Shown: positions 17,168-26,720 of the stretch, one piece after another
Numbering within the stretch: position 1 is the first letter of the stretch
Layout: the number at the start of each line of letters is the position of its first letter
Source: an uncultured Aquimarina sp.
GTDB taxonomy: Bacteria > Bacteroidota > Bacteroidia > Flavobacteriales > Flavobacteriaceae
NCBI GenBank assembly: GCA_947498815.1
Contig: CANMLU010000010.1
Location: 1 to 64,000 of the forward strand
Direction: 5' to 3'
DNA: 64,000 nucleotides
Made by a program: the position numbers and the translations under genes
Notes under the pieces: generated by a model
Told to the model about the DNA's origin: nothing
The model's database searches: none
The model's input: the letters and a program-made list of their open reading frames with translations, nothing else

Positions 17168-17371
17168 AATTACATATATTTTTTATGCCTTGTTTGTTAT
17201 TATAAAAAAAATAAAAAATTATGTCAACAGCATATCTCCAAAGTCATTTAAACGAGTAGGATATGAAATTATTTTTGCGAATCATAATCTGTAAAGATTT
17301 TATATAACTATTATTAAATACGGTAACATTTAGTAAATGTTTCAAAGTAAGAAGTAAAATTGTTTTAATTA

Positions 17372-18499
17372 ATGAAAAGTAAAATAGCATATAGTCTTTT
17401 TCTTGGAGTTTTGATCTATTTAGCGTTGTCGTTTACGACCCCCCAAATAGTACAAGAAAACAAGAAGTTTGTTGTGGTTTTGGATGCAGGTCATGGAGGA
17501 CATGATCCAGGAAATCGAGGAAATGGATATAAAGAAAAAGAAATTTCTCTTAATGTTGTTTTGGCGGTAGGAAAGGTTCTGGAAAAAGATCCACGATTTG
17601 ATGTAGTATACACCAGAAAGACAGACGAATTTATAGAATTGCATGAGAGAGGTAGTATCGCAAATAAGGCAGGAGCCGATCTATTTGTATCGGTACATTG
17701 TAATTCTCATCGTTCTCAAGCCTATGGAACAGAAACATTTGTGCTAGGTTTGCACGCAAATGATGAAAATTTCAATGTTGCCAAAAATGAGAACTCTGTA
17801 ATCTTGCTCGAGGATAATTATGAGGCTAATTATGATGGTTTTGATCCCAATTCTCCGGAGTCCATTATTGGGCTTACTTTGATGCAAGAAGAATATCTTG
17901 ATCAGAGTCTTACACTTGCTAGTTTTGTTCAAAATCGATTCAAGAAAAGATTAGATAGAAAGAGTAGAGGTGTTAAGCAAGCGGGATTTGTAGTGCTGCA
18001 TCAAACATATATGCCCAGTGTTCTTATTGAACTGGGTTTCTTGACTAATAATAAAGAAGGAAAATACCTTAATTCTATAAAAGGACAAGATGAAATGGCA
18101 AAATCAATAATCGCATCAATTATTGATTACAAAGAAAGTCTTGACGCCATATATTATGTGCCTGAAAAAGAAACTCCACCTGTAGTAGGAAATGTAAATG
18201 CAAAAATGGAAGGAGATCAAGTGTATCAGGATATCACTTTTAAGGTGCAAATAGCTGCAGGATCTACCGAGATAGAACTTCAATCGTATAATTTTAATGG
18301 TTTAGACCAGCTATCAAAAGTCAAAACCGGAGATTTGCATAAATATTATTTCGGTAGTACTTCAAATTATACTTTGATTCAAGAATTGAGGGATATAGCC
18401 GTTGATAAAGGTTTTGACTCTAGTTTTGTTGTTGCTTTTCGTAATAATGAATCAATTCCATTAGCAGAAGCTCTAAAAGCTAACACTTCTTCAAATTAA
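17372..18499 (+). CDS. N-acetylmuramoyl-L-alanine amidase (Amidase_3)
   Basis: Periplasmic zinc amidase that cleaves the bond between MurNAc and L-Ala in peptidoglycan. The 375-residue protein has a signal or anchor segment (about 5-22). The catalytic domain contains VVLDAGHGGHDPG (His41), Glu55 in the YKEKE segment, FVSVHCNSH (His109) and the final VLIELGFLTN (Glu220). All four zinc or catalytic residues are present. The C-terminal 100 residues (from about 275) resemble a SPOR-type domain with KVQIAAGST, which in related proteins targets the septum. It probably forms a unit with the MCE gene downstream, with an 86-base gap. Confidence 0.92.
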   Translation: MKSKIAYSLFLGVLIYLALSFTTPQIVQENKKFVVVLDAGHGGHDPGNRGNGYKEKEISLNVVLAVGKVLEKDPRFDVVYTRKTDEFIELHERGSIANKAGADLFVSVHCNSHRSQAYGTETFVLGLHANDENFNVAKNENSVILLEDNYEANYDGFDPNSPESIIGLTLMQEEYLDQSLTLASFVQNRFKKRLDRKSRGVKQAGFVVLHQTYMPSVLIELGFLTNNKEGKYLNSIKGQDEMAKSIIASIIDYKESLDAIYYVPEKETPPVVGNVNAKMEGDQVYQDITFKVQIAAGSTEIELQSYNFNGLDQLSKVKTGDLHKYYFGSTSNYTLIQELRDIAVDKGFDSSFVVAFRNNESIPLAEALKANTSSN

Positions 18500-18585
18500 T
18501 CTGAATAAATACTGATAATTCATTAAAGAATAATTAATAGAAATGTTTTTTTATTCTAAATTTGTGTCCTAAAACATAATCTATT

Positions 18586-19536
18586 TTGAAATTTACTCGA
18601 GAAGTCAAAACAGGAATACTAGCAATTTGTGCTATCGCACTTCTGATTTTTGGATATAGTTTTTTGAAGGGGAAAAACCTCCTCGAGAATGATCGAACAC
18701 TATATGCTGTGTATAAAAACGTTGAAGGATTAATACCTTCATCACCAGTTACCATAAATGGCTTGGTTGTTGGCCAAGTTGTATCTATTGATTTTGCTGA
18801 TACCCAAGGGAATCTAATTGTTGAGTTTAATGTTGATAACGAATTTTCTTTTTCAAGAAATAGTGAAGCGAAAGTATACGGGGGTGGATTGATAGGAGGG
18901 AAGTCACTGGCAATTGTTCCAAAATACGAACAAGGACTAGAAGCAAAAGATGGAGATACATTACCCGGTAGAATAGAAGCAGGTTTGCTGGAATTAGTGA
19001 ATGACAAGCTTACACCACTACAAGAAAAACTTGAAGCGGCCATTACAGATGCAGATACCCTTTTAACATCAGTTAATGGGATTCTGAATGTTGATAATAA
19101 AAATAATCTCAATTCGATTTTTAAAGATTTGAGCATAAGCATTAAAGACTTTAAAGGTACGTCCAGGAGGCTAAACAATTTAATGGCGACCAATGAAGAT
19201 AAGTTAAGTAGAGCGTTTACCAATGCAGATGAAATATCATCCAAGCTTAATAAAGTATCGGATTCTTTGTCAAAGATTAATGTTAAAAAAATTGGAAAAG
19301 AACTAGAGACGGTTCTTGCTAATTTTGAAAAGATTTCGAAAGACCTGAATGCAGGAAAAGGTACTGCTGGCAAGTTGCTTAAAGATGATAAGTTGTATTA
19401 CAATTTGGAAAAAACAAGCAAACAATTAGAATTGTTGCTTCAGGATTTGAGATTAAATCCAACGCGATATATAAATGTATCTGTTTTCGGAAAAAAGAAT
19501 AAACCATATCAACAACCAACAGACTCAATAAATTAA
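18586..19536 (+). CDS. MlaD/MCE-family lipid-transport protein
   Basis: A 316-residue membrane-anchored MCE protein. The N-terminal helix (about 8-28) is followed by the MCE domain (about 37-115: DRTLYAVYKNVEGLIPSSPV, INGLVVGQVVSI, GLIGGKSLAIV). The remainder is a long helical region that probably forms a coiled coil. MCE proteins are the substrate-binding components of Mla-type phospholipid transporters; the ATPase and permease are not in this window. It starts at TTG (LKFTREVKTG), the family N-terminus. A TAAATTTG at 18557-18564 could be its promoter. It runs directly into the iron-sulfur gene (5-base gap). Confidence 0.9.
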   Translation: MKFTREVKTGILAICAIALLIFGYSFLKGKNLLENDRTLYAVYKNVEGLIPSSPVTINGLVVGQVVSIDFADTQGNLIVEFNVDNEFSFSRNSEAKVYGGGLIGGKSLAIVPKYEQGLEAKDGDTLPGRIEAGLLELVNDKLTPLQEKLEAAITDADTLLTSVNGILNVDNKNNLNSIFKDLSISIKDFKGTSRRLNNLMATNEDKLSRAFTNADEISSKLNKVSDSLSKINVKKIGKELETVLANFEKISKDLNAGKGTAGKLLKDDKLYYNLEKTSKQLELLLQDLRLNPTRYINVSVFGKKNKPYQQPTDSIN

Positions 19537-19541
19537 AGATT

Positions 19542-20867
19542 ATGCAATATATACCTAATATCCTGTTTATAATTGTTTTGGTAGCCGGGATAGGATACTT
19601 TACAAAGAATATTCGTAAAGTAATTCGTAATATTAAACTTGGTAAAGATGTTGATCGATCGGATAATAAATCAGAACGATTTAAAAACATGGCCATGATC
19701 GCTATGGGTCAATCCAAAATGGTGAGACGTCCCGTAGCTGGAATATTGCATATTGTTGTATACCTTGGTTTTATCATCATTAACTTAGAAGTACTGGAGA
19801 TCATTATCGATGGTATTTTTGGCACACATAGAATATTTGCTTTTCTGGGGGGATTATATGATGTTTTAATTGCATCTTTTGAGATTTTGGCATTCTTAGT
19901 ATTTGTTGGAGTAGTTTTATTCTGGATACGCCGTAATGTGATTAAATTAAAACGGTTTTGGAATCCCGAAATGAAAGGATGGCCCAAAAATGATGGAAAT
20001 TTGATTTTATATTTTGAGATGGTTCTTATGGCTTTGTTTTTAGTCATGAATGCTTCGGATTTGCAATTACAAGCATTAGGAGCGGATCATTATATAAAAG
20101 CTGGAGCATACCCAATAAGTCAGTTTATATCGCCACTTTTTAACGGAATGTCTGAAGGAAGTTTGATTCTTTTGGAAAGAGGTGCGTGGTGGTTGCACAT
20201 TCTGGGTATCTTGGTGTTTTTGAACTATTTATATTTTTCGAAACATTTACATATTCTATTGGCTTTTCCAAACACGTATTATGGAGATTTAAAACCCAAA
20301 GGAGAATTGGATAACCTTGAAGCAGTAACCAAAGAAGTTATGCTGATGATGGACCCAAACGCAGATCCTTTTGCAGCTCCCGCAGAGGATGAAGCAGAAG
20401 GAGATCCAGCAAAATTTGGAGCCTCAGATGTTATGGATTTAAACTGGGCACAATTGCTTAATGCCTACACATGCACTGAATGTGGACGTTGTACCAGTGA
20501 ATGTCCTGCAAACCAGACAGGGAAAAAGCTTTCGCCTCGAAAAATCATGATGGATACCAGAGATCGTTTGAAAGAAGTGGGTGATAATATTGATAAAAAT
20601 GGCAGTTTTGTTGACGATGGAAAGCAATTATTAAATGACTACATCACTCCAGAGGAGCTATGGGCTTGTACCAGCTGTAACGCTTGTGTCGAAGCGTGTC
20701 CTGTAAGTATTAGTCCGTTGTCAATTATTATTGATATGAGACGATACCTGGTGATGGAAGAAAGTGCAGCGCCATCTGATTTGAATAATATGATGTCCAA
20801 TATCGAAAATAATGGAGCTCCCTGGCCTTTTAACCAAATGGACAGACTGAACTGGAATAACGAATAA
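19542..20867 (+). CDS. Membrane-bound 4Fe-4S ferredoxin-like oxidoreductase subunit
   Basis: A 441-residue protein. The first about 240 residues contain several membrane helices resembling the NarI/HdrE-type haem b domain. They are followed by two 4Fe-4S motifs, CTECGRCTSECP (Cys311, 314, 317, 321) and CTSCNACVEACP (Cys376, 379, 382, 386). The layout matches the iron-sulfur membrane subunit of heterodisulfide-reductase-like or GlpC/GlcF-like complexes. The partner is the CCG-domain protein at 21430. The electron donor and acceptor are not known. Together they would pass electrons between the quinone pool and a soluble partner. Confidence 0.85.
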   Translation: MQYIPNILFIIVLVAGIGYFTKNIRKVIRNIKLGKDVDRSDNKSERFKNMAMIAMGQSKMVRRPVAGILHIVVYLGFIIINLEVLEIIIDGIFGTHRIFAFLGGLYDVLIASFEILAFLVFVGVVLFWIRRNVIKLKRFWNPEMKGWPKNDGNLILYFEMVLMALFLVMNASDLQLQALGADHYIKAGAYPISQFISPLFNGMSEGSLILLERGAWWLHILGILVFLNYLYFSKHLHILLAFPNTYYGDLKPKGELDNLEAVTKEVMLMMDPNADPFAAPAEDEAEGDPAKFGASDVMDLNWAQLLNAYTCTECGRCTSECPANQTGKKLSPRKIMMDTRDRLKEVGDNIDKNGSFVDDGKQLLNDYITPEELWACTSCNACVEACPVSISPLSIIIDMRRYLVMEESAAPSDLNNMMSNIENNGAPWPFNQMDRLNWNNE

Positions 20868-20928
20868 AAAATAATATAACCAAGACGATTAACCAATTAA
20901 ACCCATAAAATAAGAGAAATTAGAAGTT

Positions 20929-21375
20929 ATGAAGAAGGAAGAAGTAGAAAAATTATTGCATGACAAAGTTGAAGCAGGAGAACATATAAGTCCTGTATTG
21001 CCTGAAGGCATTAAGAATTACTTAATCGATATCGATGGTACAATTACCGAAGATGTACCCAACGAAGAACCAGAACGGATGGTTACTTGTGCGCCATTTC
21101 CTGATGCCCTAGTGACATTGAATAGATGGTTCGATGAAGGACATATTATTTGTTTTTTCACCTCTAGGACCGAAGATCATAGAGAAGTAACCGAAGCATG
21201 GTTAAAAGAACATGGTTTCAAGTACCATAGCCTGTTAATGGGTAAACCCAGAGGAGGTAACTATCACTGGATCGATAATCACTTAGTAAAAGCAACCCGA
21301 TATACAGGTAAGTTTACAGAATTGGTGGAAAGAGTTGTTACTATTGAGGTCTTTGACGATGGAAAACATGATTAA
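20929..21375 (+). CDS. HAD-superfamily hydrolase-like protein
   Basis: A 148-residue protein with HAD motif I, LIDIDGT (Asp34, Asp36), motif II FFTSR (Thr78), motif III Lys106 in MGKPRGGNYHW, and a late acidic Asp116 (WIDNH). All four HAD signatures are present, so a phosphatase or phosphotransferase is likely. It has no SIS domain, so any phosphoheptose isomerase label would be wrong. It sits between the two iron-sulfur subunit genes. The gaps (61 and 54 bases) suggest one operon. The substrate is unknown. Confidence 0.78.
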   Translation: MKKEEVEKLLHDKVEAGEHISPVLPEGIKNYLIDIDGTITEDVPNEEPERMVTCAPFPDALVTLNRWFDEGHIICFFTSRTEDHREVTEAWLKEHGFKYHSLLMGKPRGGNYHWIDNHLVKATRYTGKFTELVERVVTIEVFDDGKHD

Positions 21376-21429
21376 TTAAAGACTTTTTGTAGTCTTAGAT
21401 TATAAATTAAGAAATATAAAGTATTACGT

Positions 21430-22221
21430 ATGAGCGAGACAGTAAAGGTGCCAACTATGGCGGAGTATATGGCCGAAGGTAAAAAACCAGAAGTTTTATT
21501 TTGGGTTGGTTGTGCAGGTAGTTTTGATGATAGAGCTAAGAAAATAACCAAGGCTTTTGTGAAATTATTACATAATGCCAATGTAGACTTTGCTGTATTA
21601 GGAACAGAAGAAAGTTGTACTGGAGACCCAGCCAAAAGAGCAGGTAATGAGTTTTTGTTTCAAATGCAGGCGGTAACCAATATAGAGGTAATGAATGCTT
21701 ATGAAATTAAAAAAGTAGTCACCGCTTGTCCTCATTGCTTTAATACGTTAAAAAATGAATACCCTGTTTTGGGAGGTGATTATGAAGTGATGCATCATAC
21801 TCAGTTTCTTAAATCCCTTTTGGATGAAGGTAGATTGAAGGTAGAAGGAGGTAAGTTCAAAGGAAAGAGAATTACCTTTCATGATCCATGTTATTTAGGC
21901 AGAGCAAATAATGTTTATGAAGCTCCAAGAGACCTACTTAAAAAGCTTGAAGTAGAACTTATAGAAATGAAACGCTGTAAACGTAATGGTTTATGTTGCG
22001 GCGCTGGTGGAGCTCAAATGTTTAAAGAACCAGAACCAGGGAATAAAGATGTAAATGTTGAGAGAACAGAAGACGCTCTCGAGACTAAACCTGATATTAT
22101 CGCGGCCGGATGTCCTTTTTGTAATACAATGATGACAGATGGAGTAAAAAGCAAGGAAAAAGAAGATAGTATCGAAGTTTTGGATGTTGCAGAGCTTATA
22201 GCCAATGCTCAAGATTTGTAA
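21430..22221 (+). CDS. CCG-domain (HdrB/GlcF-like) iron-sulfur protein
   Basis: A 263-residue cytosolic protein with two cysteine-rich CCG domains. The first has Cys28, Cys63, Cys100 and Cys103 (TACPHCFNTLKNEYP). The second has FHDPCYLGR (Cys154), CCGAGG (Cys189, Cys190) and AAGCPFC (Cys228, Cys231). In HdrB these residues bind unusual [4Fe-4S] clusters at a disulfide or acid substrate. It pairs with the membrane subunit at 19542 and is a likely partner in one complex. The substrate remains unknown. It is followed by a strong terminator. Confidence 0.88.
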   Translation: MSETVKVPTMAEYMAEGKKPEVLFWVGCAGSFDDRAKKITKAFVKLLHNANVDFAVLGTEESCTGDPAKRAGNEFLFQMQAVTNIEVMNAYEIKKVVTACPHCFNTLKNEYPVLGGDYEVMHHTQFLKSLLDEGRLKVEGGKFKGKRITFHDPCYLGRANNVYEAPRDLLKKLEVELIEMKRCKRNGLCCGAGGAQMFKEPEPGNKDVNVERTEDALETKPDIIAAGCPFCNTMMTDGVKSKEKEDSIEVLDVAELIANAQDL

Positions 22222-22251
22222 AAACATCTTTTAATGAAATACAATTTTATT

Positions 22252-22286
22252 AGAGTTAATATGTTTGTTCATATTAACTCTTTTTT
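22252..22286 (+). terminator. Rho-independent terminator after the iron-sulfur operon
   Basis: AGAGTTAATATG and CATATTAACTCT form a 12-base-pair stem (22252-22281) around a TTTGTT loop, followed by a T-run. It closes the unit that begins at the MCE gene or earlier. Confidence 0.85.
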
Positions 22287-22342
22287 ATGATCATAAATAG
22301 TAATAGTTTTTATTACTTTAGTAAAAAGTAAAAGGATAGCTT

Positions 22343-22828
22343 ATGTTGGTAGATTTTAATGACCTTTCCGAAACATCCCGAGTATGGATTTATCAAGCAA
22401 ATAGATCATTCTCTCAGGAAGAACTAGAAGAGATTAGACAAAAACTAGATGAATTTATAGCCCAATGGACAGCTCATGGAGCGGATTTAAAAGCGGGTTA
22501 CGATATTAAATATAAAAGATTTATAGCTATTGGGCTGGATCAGGGCCTTAATGCTGCAACAGGTTGCTCAATAGATGCATCAGTACATTTTATTCAACAA
22601 TTGGAACAAGCATATGATGTAGATTTAATGGATAAGATGAATGTTTCTTTTAAGCAAGGTGAATTTGTTGCTTATAAAGCTCTTGCAGATTTTAAGAAAA
22701 TGGCTAAAAATAGATCAGTATCCCCAAATACTATCGTTTTCAATAACCTGGTAACTAATATTGCCGAATATCGCACCAATTGGGAAGTACCTGCAAAGGA
22801 TAGTTGGCATAATCGTTTTTTAAATTAA
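22343..22828 (+). CDS. Conserved Bacteroidota protein, no ATPase motifs
   Basis: A 161-residue cytosolic protein with a two-part alpha/beta pattern (SETSRVWIYQANRSFSQEE, FIAIGLDQGLNAATGCSIDAS, MNVSFKQGEFVAYKALAD). This family is often labelled ABC transporter ATPase, but there is no Walker A, signature or Walker B motif, so the label should not be used. The gap to the next gene is only 7 bases, which suggests co-transcription with the GH3 gene. The function is unknown. Confidence 0.75.
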   Translation: MLVDFNDLSETSRVWIYQANRSFSQEELEEIRQKLDEFIAQWTAHGADLKAGYDIKYKRFIAIGLDQGLNAATGCSIDASVHFIQQLEQAYDVDLMDKMNVSFKQGEFVAYKALADFKKMAKNRSVSPNTIVFNNLVTNIAEYRTNWEVPAKDSWHNRFLN

Positions 22829-22835
22829 AATTTTC

Positions 22836-25796
22836 GTGTGGCAAAGTATTAAACAATACATTTTTTTCATATTTGGTTTTGTAAATCTTGGTATATGTGC
22901 TCAACAAGTGGATACTATAGCAAGAACATATACTGAAAACCATTATAATCCATTACTAGTAGATGATTATCAAGCTCAAAATCGTTGGGTTGATAGTATT
23001 TATAATCAAATGACCCTTAAAGAAAAAGTGGGTCAACTGTTTATGGTGGATATATTTTCTTCTCACCCAAAAAAGGATACAGATAAAATAAAACAGTTAA
23101 TCGATGAATTTCATATAGGAGGGGTCATATTTTCTAAGGGAGGACCAAAACGACAAGCAAAATTAAATAATGAATATCAAGCGCTATCCAAAGTGCCATT
23201 ATTAATCGGAATGGATGCCGAGTGGGGGTTGTCAATGCGCCTTGATTCTACTCAAGCCTTTCCCTGGAACATGACTTTGGGAGCTATTCAAGATGATAAT
23301 TTAGTTGAAGAAACAGGAAGGCAAATTGCGAGACATTGTAAACGATTAGGAATTCATATTAATTTTGCTCCGGTGGTCGATGTCAATACAAATCAAAAGA
23401 ATCCGATAATTGGTAATCGTTCGTTTGGAGAGGATAAAGATTTGGTTACGCAAAAAGCACTGGCCTTTATGAAAGGTATGCAAAAAGAAGGTGTTATGGC
23501 TAGTGCAAAACATTTTCCTGGACATGGAGATACAGATAGTGACTCTCATAAAACGCTACCAACTATTGGTTTTGAAGCAGAAAGAATAGACAGTATAGAG
23601 TTATATCCGTATCGCAAACTTATAGATGATGGTTTATCAAGTGTTATGGTGGCGCATCTTAATATTCCTAGTTTAGAACCAAGATCTGGTTACCCTTCTT
23701 CGATCTCTAAGAATGTAGTTACCTCTTTGCTAAAGGACAAGTTGGGTTTTAAAGGGTTGATATTTACTGATGCTTTGAATATGAAAGGAGCTTCGGATTT
23801 TAAAACCCCAGGAGATATTGATCTAGCGGCTTTTTTGGCAGGAAACGATGTGCTCCTAATGTCTGAAGATGTTCCATTGGCGTCTCAAAAGATAGTATCT
23901 GCTTATTATTCTGGTCTGGTTACCGAAGAACGACTGGCTCTTTCAGTAAGAAAAATTTTGATGTCCAAGTACAAAGCTGGGTTGCATAATTATAAACCCG
24001 TGGACATGTCATACTTGTATGAAGAGCTCAATAGTGCAAAAAATGAAGTGCTCCATCACGAATTGGTCGAAAATTCTTTAACTATATTAAAGAATGATAG
24101 AGCTATTTTACCAGTTAAGAATCTTGACCTTAAAAAAGTGGCATATGTCTCTTTAGGAGACGATTCTGGTGAAGCATTTCATGAACAACTTAATCAATAT
24201 ACGCAAGTAGATTGGGTAAAAGGAGCACAATTAGGGGACGTCATAGAGCAATTACGTAATTATAATTATGTAATTGTAGGTTTTCATAAATCCAATGCCT
24301 CTCCATGGAAGGATTACAAGTTTAAGGATAAAGAACTGGTTTGGTTGTATGAAATTGCTCGTTTGAATACTACTGTTCTTAGTGTGTTTGCAAGGCCTTA
24401 TGCTATGCTCGATATGATGACGACTACAAATTTTGAGGGAATTGTTATGGCCTATCAAAATAGTACAGTTGCTCAACAAAAAGCAGCACAATTGCTCTTT
24501 GGCGCTATTGAAGCAAAGGGTAAGTTACCAGTAAGTGTGGGAGAAGATTTTCCTGTGGGTAAAGGATTTGAGACCAGGTCATTAAAACGTCTAAGCTATG
24601 GTTTGCCCGAAAGTGTTGGAATGAATTCATACAAACTCGAAAGGATTGATTCTATTGTAAACTATGCATTACAAAAAAGGATGACACCAGGTTTACAATT
24701 AATAGTGGCTAGGAAGGGTAAAGTGGTATTTAATAAGAATTATGGGTATCATACTTACGATAAGATGCGTAGGGTCAAAGGCTCTGATATATATGATTTA
24801 GCATCCTTGACCAAAATATTGGCAACTTTACCACTTACGATGGAATTAAAAGATAAAGGGATTATCTCTTTGGATACTAAAGTAGGTAAAATGTTACCCT
24901 ATTTTAAAGAATCAAACAAAGAGCATATCACAGTGCGGTCAATGTTGTCTCATTATGCAAAATTAAGAGCATGGATTCCATTCTATTTAAAAACTTTGGA
25001 TTCTGTAACTCAGAAACCTGATCGAAAGTATTATAGGAATAAATCCTCGGGTCAATTTAATATTGAAGTTACCAATAATCTTTATTTTCGAAGTGATATG
25101 AAGGATACCTTGCTTTTAAGAATAAAAGATAGTGAGCTGCGAAAACGATTACGTTATAAGTATAGTGATTTGCCATATTATTTACTAAAAGAATATTTAG
25201 AAAATCATTACGGAAATACAATGAATGCTTTGACTCAACAGCATTTTTATAAGCCACTAGGAGCTAGTAATACTTCATACCTGCCTTTATCCAGATTCAA
25301 GAAAAAAAGAATTGTGCCAACCGAATACGATAAGGCATTTAGAAATGAAATAATCCATGGGTATGTTCATGATCAGGGAGCCGCAATGTTTGGCGGTATA
25401 GGTGGTCATGCGGGATTATTTGCGAATGCAAATGATGTTACCAAAATTATGCAAATGTATCTTAATGGAGGGTATTATGGAGGTAAGCAATACTTTCAAA
25501 GACAGACATTAGAAGAATTTAATACCTGCTACTACTGTCATAAAGATGTTCGTAGAGGAGTAGGGTTTGATAAACCTCAATTGGGAGATATAGGCCCTAC
25601 TTGTGGTTGTATCTCTATGACCAGTTTTGGTCATAGTGGTTTTACAGGAACTTTTACTTGGGCAGATCCCGAAGAAGAAATTGTATACGTATTCCTTAGC
25701 AATCGTACGTTCCCAGACTCTGCAAACCGAAAGCTAATTTCAAATGATATTAGATCAGAGATACAAAGAGTAATCTATGAAGCAATAGATTATTAA
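22836..25796 (+). CDS. Glycoside hydrolase family 3 / serine hydrolase fusion, NagZ-like
   Basis: A 986-residue secreted fusion. After a signal peptide (about 5-22), a GH3 catalytic domain (about 50-390) carries KHFPGHGDTDSDSH (225-238) and nucleophile Asp312 in FTDALNM. The His in the first motif is the NagZ-type acid/base, so a beta-N-acetylglucosaminidase acting on muropeptide material is likely. A linker GH3 C-like domain (about 400-590) follows. A serine beta-lactamase-like domain (about 600-985) has SLTK (Ser657, Lys660), a YSD second motif and a late HSGFTGT third motif. The start is GTG (MWQSIKQ). Confidence 0.88.
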   Translation: MWQSIKQYIFFIFGFVNLGICAQQVDTIARTYTENHYNPLLVDDYQAQNRWVDSIYNQMTLKEKVGQLFMVDIFSSHPKKDTDKIKQLIDEFHIGGVIFSKGGPKRQAKLNNEYQALSKVPLLIGMDAEWGLSMRLDSTQAFPWNMTLGAIQDDNLVEETGRQIARHCKRLGIHINFAPVVDVNTNQKNPIIGNRSFGEDKDLVTQKALAFMKGMQKEGVMASAKHFPGHGDTDSDSHKTLPTIGFEAERIDSIELYPYRKLIDDGLSSVMVAHLNIPSLEPRSGYPSSISKNVVTSLLKDKLGFKGLIFTDALNMKGASDFKTPGDIDLAAFLAGNDVLLMSEDVPLASQKIVSAYYSGLVTEERLALSVRKILMSKYKAGLHNYKPVDMSYLYEELNSAKNEVLHHELVENSLTILKNDRAILPVKNLDLKKVAYVSLGDDSGEAFHEQLNQYTQVDWVKGAQLGDVIEQLRNYNYVIVGFHKSNASPWKDYKFKDKELVWLYEIARLNTTVLSVFARPYAMLDMMTTTNFEGIVMAYQNSTVAQQKAAQLLFGAIEAKGKLPVSVGEDFPVGKGFETRSLKRLSYGLPESVGMNSYKLERIDSIVNYALQKRMTPGLQLIVARKGKVVFNKNYGYHTYDKMRRVKGSDIYDLASLTKILATLPLTMELKDKGIISLDTKVGKMLPYFKESNKEHITVRSMLSHYAKLRAWIPFYLKTLDSVTQKPDRKYYRNKSSGQFNIEVTNNLYFRSDMKDTLLLRIKDSELRKRLRYKYSDLPYYLLKEYLENHYGNTMNALTQQHFYKPLGASNTSYLPLSRFKKKRIVPTEYDKAFRNEIIHGYVHDQGAAMFGGIGGHAGLFANANDVTKIMQMYLNGGYYGGKQYFQRQTLEEFNTCYYCHKDVRRGVGFDKPQLGDIGPTCGCISMTSFGHSGFTGTFTWADPEEEIVYVFLSNRTFPDSANRKLISNDIRSEIQRVIYEAIDY

Positions 25797-25817
25797 TCGA
25801 AATTTAAAATTTAGGAT

Positions 25818-26720
25818 ATGAAAATTAAGATATCTGATGGCGGTCCCGTGTTTTCACGAATTGTTGCAGGATGTATGAATTGGGGAGAATGGGGAGCGAA
25901 TTTAGATGCAAATCAAGCTGAAAAATTAATAAAAGATTGTCTGGATATTGATGTGACAACATTTGATCATGCAGACATATACGGTCACTATACTACAGAA
26001 GAACTATTTGGAAACACCTTAAAAAATAATTCTTCATTACGCGAAAAAATGCAATTAGTCACCAAATGCGGAATCAAATTGGTAACTCCTAATCGACCCA
26101 ATAATTCGATTAAGTCATATAATACAAGTAAAGAGTATATCATAACTTCTGTTGAGCAGTCACTCTCAAATTTACAAACGGATTATATTGATTTACTTTT
26201 AATTCACAGACCTAGCCCGTTAATGAACCCTGTCGAAATAGCGGAAGCTGTTGGGGAGTTGAAAAAGAGTGGTAAAGTACTATATTTTGGAGTATCTAAC
26301 TTTATTCCATCACAGTTTGAAATGTTGAATACTTTTGTTCCATTGGTTACCAATCAGGTAGAAATTTCTCCATTACATTTGGATCCTTTTATTGATGGAA
26401 CTTTAAATCAATGTATCACCAAAGGAGTAAAGCCAATGGGATATTCTACATTAGCCGGAGGAAGATTCTTCTCTGAAACTCCCGAGGAGAGAGTTTTGAG
26501 AATCAATAAAATTGTAGATAAATTGGCGATTAAATACAATTCGACTTCAGATAAGATTCTTATCTCATGGATAATGAAACACCCTTCTGGTATCCTGCCA
26601 ATCATTGGTTCAACAAAGATTAATCGTATTAATTCGGCTATTGAAGCTTTACAAATCGAAATAACCGACGAAGAATGGTTTATGATTTGGGAAGCCTCTA
26701 CAGGAGAAGAAGTGGCTTAG
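25818..26720 (+). CDS. Aldo/keto reductase
   Basis: A 300-residue NADPH-dependent (beta/alpha)8 oxidoreductase of the YdhF-like subgroup. The catalytic tetrad can be assigned as Asp50 and Tyr55 in FDHADIYGHYTTEELFG, Lys83 in VTKCG and His130 in LLIHRP. SNFIPSQFEM and the C-terminal GSTKINRINSAI are cofactor-binding signatures. It follows the GH3 gene by 21 bases. The substrate is unknown. Confidence 0.9.
   Translation: MKIKISDGGPVFSRIVAGCMNWGEWGANLDANQAEKLIKDCLDIDVTTFDHADIYGHYTTEELFGNTLKNNSSLREKMQLVTKCGIKLVTPNRPNNSIKSYNTSKEYIITSVEQSLSNLQTDYIDLLLIHRPSPLMNPVEIAEAVGELKKSGKVLYFGVSNFIPSQFEMLNTFVPLVTNQVEISPLHLDPFIDGTLNQCITKGVKPMGYSTLAGGRFFSETPEERVLRINKIVDKLAIKYNSTSDKILISWIMKHPSGILPIIGSTKINRINSAIEALQIEITDEEWFMIWEASTGEEVA

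Noticed and set aside
18534-19373. 279-codon open frame on the minus strand
   Set aside because: Antisense to the MCE gene, with a serine- and phenylalanine-rich chance composition. The plus-strand MCE domain and TTG start are convincing.
20929-21375. Phosphoheptose isomerase annotation
   Set aside because: The sequence has HAD motifs and no SIS fold; the label appears to be propagated in error.
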